DNA from: Crocodylus rhombifer
Taxonomy: Eukaryota; Chordata; Crocodylia; Crocodylidae
Reading direction: 5' to 3'
NCBI GenBank assembly: GCA_038503035.1
Contig: JAVSML010024356.1
Coordinates: 322,824 to 386,823, forward strand
DNA length: 64,000 bases
Shown: positions 59,601-64,000 of the stretch, piece after piece
Layout of the letters: each line of letters starts with the position of its first letter
How positions within the stretch are numbered: position 1 is the stretch's first letter
Made by a program: the position numbers and the translations under genes
The notes under the pieces: model-generated
What the model saw: the letters and a program-made list of their open reading frames with translations, nothing else
What the model was told of the DNA's origin: nothing
Database searches by the model: none

Positions 59601-60950
59601 ACCACTGAGCTTTAAGGGCAAAACAAAACCCCTATATTTTAAGTTATTCAAAATGGTCTGAATATAGGATGGGATAGAGAGGACTTGGAATCCTTTGATT
59701 TAGCACGGGCAGTATAAGTTCTCTGGACTTACAGAGCAACAAGCTATTTCACATACAGTAGTGCACCCTGGAAGCACATGAAGATGGACAACTGGAAAGG
59801 AGGACAACAAAAAGGCATTAGGTTCTTGGGTGCTGAGAACAGAGGACATTGAAGATTCAGATATTTGCATTCACTCTTGAAATGGAAAGTCTCTAGTGCC
59901 TTATCACTACACAATGACTTCTACAGCCCAAACCTCTGTGGGAATGCATGCTCTGACCCACCCCTCTGCCTGAAATGACGTTTCTGCTTGGATCAGCTGC
60001 AACTGGATGGAAGGTATGATGGTACTAGATTTTCAAGATTAACAGATCTAAGTGTATGCCCAGATGTTCTGTTGGTGACTTTTGGAACAAATTAAAACAA
60101 GTTGCTCATTTGACAATTAGGGCCATTTATACAGCCCCCGTCAGTCACCCAAATCATACTTTTATCCAATATGCAGATTCCTGCTCAACAATAGCTGCAT
60201 TTGGGACTATTAACAGGCTCCATTAGTATCCATGGTGTCCCAATGTGGTAATTCTATTAACATTTCTTTCGGCTCCCACAAACCCTTCCTGCCTAAATGA
60301 TTTAAGGACTCAACTCCCTTGAAGTAACAGAACTTGAAATCTTGCCTGGGGTCCAGAGGGCTTTATGCCAAGCCTTGGGTGCCCATCTCCACTTGGGGCT
60401 CACTAGTCCTTAGTCCCTTTATCTTCAAGGTTATGACTTCCCCATCCATACTGGAAAGAGAGAGGAGAAATAGGGGAAGCCAGGCCACCCATTTCTCTCA
60501 GTTCCAGCCTAAGTAGCAGAAAACCATTCCTTCTACTTCTCAGTTACCTTTGGCACTTTGTACCTGTCCTGTTTGACAGCCTGTCTCTACATTGGTCCTT
60601 CCACAACTTCTCAGCTTATACCTTTGAAGTCTCTCCAGGATAGCCTGTAGCCTTTCCATCTGCTGTTCCCACTCTGCGTACACAACAGTATTTTATGGCA
60701 GCTACTTTCTGACTGGCAGCTTGGTCATCGCTGGAGGAGGTGGTTAGGCATTCTGTCTGTTAACCCTCGTCCACCTGCTGCTGTGTAAGTTGAAAATACA
60801 TGGCCCTCTTCCCATATGATTACTGTGACCAAGTGCCAGTAACTTATGTGCAGGTGAAGATACCTTAATACAATTAACCAGAAAATGCTTGAAGAAAACA
60901 TATAAAGAGTACACTCGTGTGTGTGATGCAGCAGAGATAAGTAGGGCCTC
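56661..60950. other. AT-rich intergenic DNA
   Basis: Holds the CR1 tail at 58861-58930 and a possible old repeat near 57930-58030 (gattgtaagggcaaagactg). The GC-richer block 60330-60790 might be a decayed repeat but no ends are visible. No genes. Confidence 0.4.
58861..58930 (-). mobile_element. CR1 LINE 3' tail of a different subfamily
   Basis: 'tttcatagacgttagggctg' then 'gaagggacctcgggagatca' and 'tcgagtccagcccc' is the 3' end of CR1 on the minus strand. Its sequence differs from the 'gttggtaggg' subfamily at 35 and 56 kb. Confidence 0.8.
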
Positions 60951-60953
60951 TCT

Positions 60954-61143
60954 CAGGGGCGGGCAATTATTTTGGGCAGAGGGCCGCTTACTGCGTTCTG
61001 GCAAGCCATCGAGGGCCACGTGGCAGGCAGCCCAGGGCAGATAAATATTAAATTTTCTAAATTTTTTAAGGGGCCCCACAGGCTGGATAGAATGGCCTGG
61101 TGGGCCACATCTAGCCCCCGGGCCACATTTTTCCCCACACCTG
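60954..61143 (-). mobile_element. 190-bp hAT MITE, deletion derivative of the 39-kb family
   Basis: Left 'CAGGGGCGGGCAATTATTTT' corresponds to the reverse complement of the right ends of the 15.6- and 39-kb copies. The right end, reversed, 'CAGGTGTGGGGAAAAATGTG', corresponds to their left ends, including 'ggccattctatc' of the subterminal region. Only the terminal sequences remain. Flanks 'gcctctct' and 'gcctattg' match at 5 of 8. Confidence 0.8.
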
Positions 61144-61229
61144 GCCTATTGACAACTTTGCAATCCTAGCTAGGATCCCTGGCTAGGATATTTAAAAATA
61201 TATATTCCCACATCATATACATATCCACA

Positions 61230-61340
61230 GAGGAAGATAGTCTTCTGGCTAAAGTACAGAACTTGGGAATCGGAAGACCCGAGTTTAGCTCTCAGCTCTC
61301 CTATAAGCTTCCTTCAGGTCTCCAGTCTAAGACACCACCT
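61230..61340 (+). repeat. Possible tRNA-derived SINE remnant
   Basis: 'gtcttctggctaaagtacag' then 'cggaagacccgagtttagct' is laid out like the A-box/B-box region of a MIR/LF-SINE-type element. Degenerate. Confidence 0.4.
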
Positions 61341-61343
61341 GTC

Positions 61344-62304
61344 CATACAGTAGAAATAATTTTTTCATGTTGCTTCGAGGGTAACTTAATTTGTGTTCAA
61401 ATCCATTCTACATTTTTCAGATAAACTTTTCAATAACTAGAAAAATATTTTAGTAGGTTTTACTATAGATGGCTTGATTCCTGATCAATTGGGCTAGATT
61501 TTGTACTTTTACTCAGTGTTTTTCCAAGGTGTTACCATTAGCTGGAGTACAAGCCAAGATAAAGTAGATATAAGACCCTCTGACCCTGGAAATAAGTCTT
61601 AACATTTTATCATTAAAGTAAAGTAGTGACATTTTTACTGAAGATAAACCTAACTCCCTCTTGTGGTTAAAAACAATTGCATTGCTAAATAGTGATTTTA
61701 AAAAAATATTTAATGCAAACTTGTTTTAAAAATGAATTCCCCACCTAAAGCAGCATACAAATGTAACAATCAATTTTACTTTCAGAAGTCACACATACCT
61801 GTTATATACACATGATGAAACTTGAGTTGGTGGCAAGGGTCTTCTGCCTTTGCCTGTCTGCCTTTGCCTGTCCACCCATGTAATTTTTTTTCATTGCTTA
61901 TTAAGTTGTAAAAGAGACAATTAGTAGTTCTTGGTGACATCTCTGCTTTATAAAATCTGCTTATGATCTTAAGTGATCCAGTTTATGCACATTTATATAA
62001 CAAGCAAATATCTGAAATAATTACTGCTTTACTATATTAAACAGCAGATACTTACTACCACTGAGTATAATCAAACAAGTAAAAATGCATTAAATTTGAT
62101 GTGTATATTTCATACCACAAGCTGGGTTTTTGTCTTTTTTTTTTTTTTTTTACACAAATAGACAATAGCAGATTATACAATCAAGTCTCAATCTGAAAAG
62201 AATGCTAGATTTCTTTGCTTTAAAGAAAATCCTGCTAAAGCTTCTGCAAAACATAAGACTAAGATCATATAGAAGCAATCCTGGAAAAGAGTTTATTGAT
62301 TTTT

Positions 62305-62345
<41 letters not shown>

Positions 62346-64000
62346 GATGTCTGGTCCTAGATCATTAGTAGCATTAAATTGATGTAGTCGCAATATCAAA
62401 ATATAAGTTTTGCAGCTTTATTGGCCAGACCAGTTAGCTGGACCTCTCCTTAAGAGAACCTGTAATAATATCATCCTCTAGTATTCCTTTCCAGGTTCTT
62501 ATGCAAAATGTTCAGTAGACCTTTCGGGACCAATCTACTTCATTTATACAAAAGTCCAAGACTTGAACAAATCCCCACAAAACAAGCACTCCTTGAATGG
62601 CTGTTACATATACACGAGTGTAATTTATGTAGCACCTTATCAAGGTTAGACTGAGAAAAGATGCATTATTAATGCTATTCAATACTTTAATAATACAGCC
62701 TGCAATCGCAGAATAACAGCTTGAAAGAAAACAAGTCTTCCATTTCATTTGAATGGCAAAAGAGTGGCAGCATCTCACTCTTCTACTGAAGCAGATTAGC
62801 GCTGCTGATAAAGATTTTAGTGTTAATAATCCTTCATATATCATTTTATTGGAAGAGACACACCAAAAATAAAAGGAGGCAGTACCATTTATAACCAAGA
62901 TTACACTTCAATCAATAGCAACAATGAGCTTTTGTCTGCGCTTTCGCTTGCTGACAAATCAAAATTTGGACACATTATATAAAGCAGGTGCATTGGTTTT
63001 ATTTTATAGGAAATATATTATTGTACAATAAATTTCCATCAAGCAGCAAACATTTCAGTGTGAAGATGAGAATTGAAAGCATGGAATTGGAATATATATC
63101 TTCTTACTGTAAATCAATGGTACATTATTTGAATAGCAAGAGAGCATTATTAAGGACCTATCACTCCTATATTATAAGATGGTACAAGTTCACACAAACT
63201 CTATGCATTCTGGAACTTTTCCTCTCCATCTTACATAATTCTCTCTCAAAATGTCTGTTCCATACAACCTAGGAAACACACAGAGAGAGAAAGAATGGCA
63301 GGAACAGAGAAAATATTGATTGAACAATTATAACTGTATACAACCATAAGTTACAAGTTGTTCCCATCCATTCCTGACCAAGTGTAGATTTCACTGCGAT
63401 TATTTTCAGGCTAATAATGAAATTTTAATTTTTTTTTAGCAAAAACCTTCAATATGACCTTCAGGGTTTTCTCTCAACTTCATTACCAAATCAAGCTTAA
63501 AAGGTTTTGCCCAGAGATTTAGTTTAATTTATCAAAAGAGCCATCTCATTTTAGGTCATCTATATAACATGAAATCTATGACTTTCAAGATATTGTTGGA
63601 AATGAAGTCACTTGTTATGGAAATACCAAACTGTACTTTATTTTTGGATGCAGGTAAATCAAGAGTGCAATTGTTCTGGGAAATAAAGGTGTTCAGGTGT
63701 TATAATTTTAATTTCTAGGCACTGCCATAAACCTCTGCAGTCTGAAATAAGATCAAAAGATGTACCCGCTGAGTGACTCATTTGCTGCCAAAGACTGTAT
63801 AGTGTAAACAGTGTGCAGTATAATGTACACTGTGGAAATCTCAAGCCACACCAAATTATAGCTCTGGATGCAAGCACCACTTATAACTGCAAGCATAGAA
63901 AAGCAATTCTGTTCCAAAGGCGGGGGTGGGGGTGGGGGAAGAGACTGAAAAGGATCCATTCCTTTGGGAATGATTTCTGGACTCATATTAATGGATATAC
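61344..64000. other. AT-rich DNA with simple repeats
   Basis: Contains a short tandem 'ctgcctttgcctgt' pair at 61845-61872, a T-run at 62134-62151 and a (CA)n at 62307-62342. The remainder shows nothing recognised. ORFs at 62512-62898 (minus) and 62988-63272 (plus) have no domain. Confidence 0.4.
62307..62342 (+). repeat. (CA)18 microsatellite
   Basis: About 18 uninterrupted CA units. The minus-strand ORF starting in it reads repeated cysteine-valine. Confidence 0.95.

Noticed and set aside
60330..60790. Possible LTR or gene exon in a GC-richer block
   Set aside because: No TG...CA ends, primer-binding site, splice pattern or domain could be seen.

Overview
The window reads as nuclear DNA of a sauropsid vertebrate, most likely a crocodilian (alligator-like). 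The base for this is a CR1 LINE with an endonuclease plus reverse transcriptase, whose 3' end has the shape I associate with crocodilian CR1 ('TTTCATAGTTGGTAGGGTC' read on +). There are also many old hAT- and Tigger-type DNA transposons and MIR/CORE-like SINE remnants. There is no operon-like organisation; nearly all long ORFs are chance or transposon-derived.

Layout. 1-21.3 kb is AT-rich and intron-like, with scattered decayed transposons: a nested Tigger-in-hAT at 2.6-3.4 kb, hAT copies at 10.5, 12.5, 13.5, 15.6 and 20.5 kb, and a few possible exons on the minus strand. 21.4-23.2 kb is a strong CpG island and the only clear promoter. It carries an AT-rich core, a YY1-like ATGGCGGC site and a consensus splice donor on each strand (minus at 22172/22171, plus at 23021/23022), so it may be bidirectional. 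The simplest model is that 1-22 kb is the 5' part of a minus-strand gene and that 23-64 kb is upstream intergenic DNA, perhaps with a divergent non-coding transcript. I could not identify the gene.

The right part, 26.8-64 kb, is dominated by mobile DNA. There is a 2-kb fold-back element (26.8-28.9 kb) and a nearly full-length but broken CR1 (35.0-38.3 kb, minus) with its own insertion. A 2.4-kb hAT element with an 8-bp target-site duplication lies at 39.05-41.43 kb, and a 0.9-kb snap-back element with a matching duplication at 42.77-43.68 kb. Two more hAT MITEs follow at 46.1 and 47.0-47.7 kb, then a palindromic interspersed repeat split by a Tigger-like insertion at an exact TA (48.5-49.2 kb). 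A 99-bp hairpin of unknown nature is at 53.0 kb, a second CR1 3' end at 56.2 kb and a 190-bp deletion derivative of the 39-kb hAT family at 60.95 kb.

No rRNA, tRNA gene, CRISPR or complete protein-coding gene was found. The most interesting structural signals are the shared GC-rich hairpin cargo inside unrelated transposon ends, the nested insertions whose empty sites can be read directly, the divergent splice donors flanking the CpG island, and the unexplained 99-bp hairpin.
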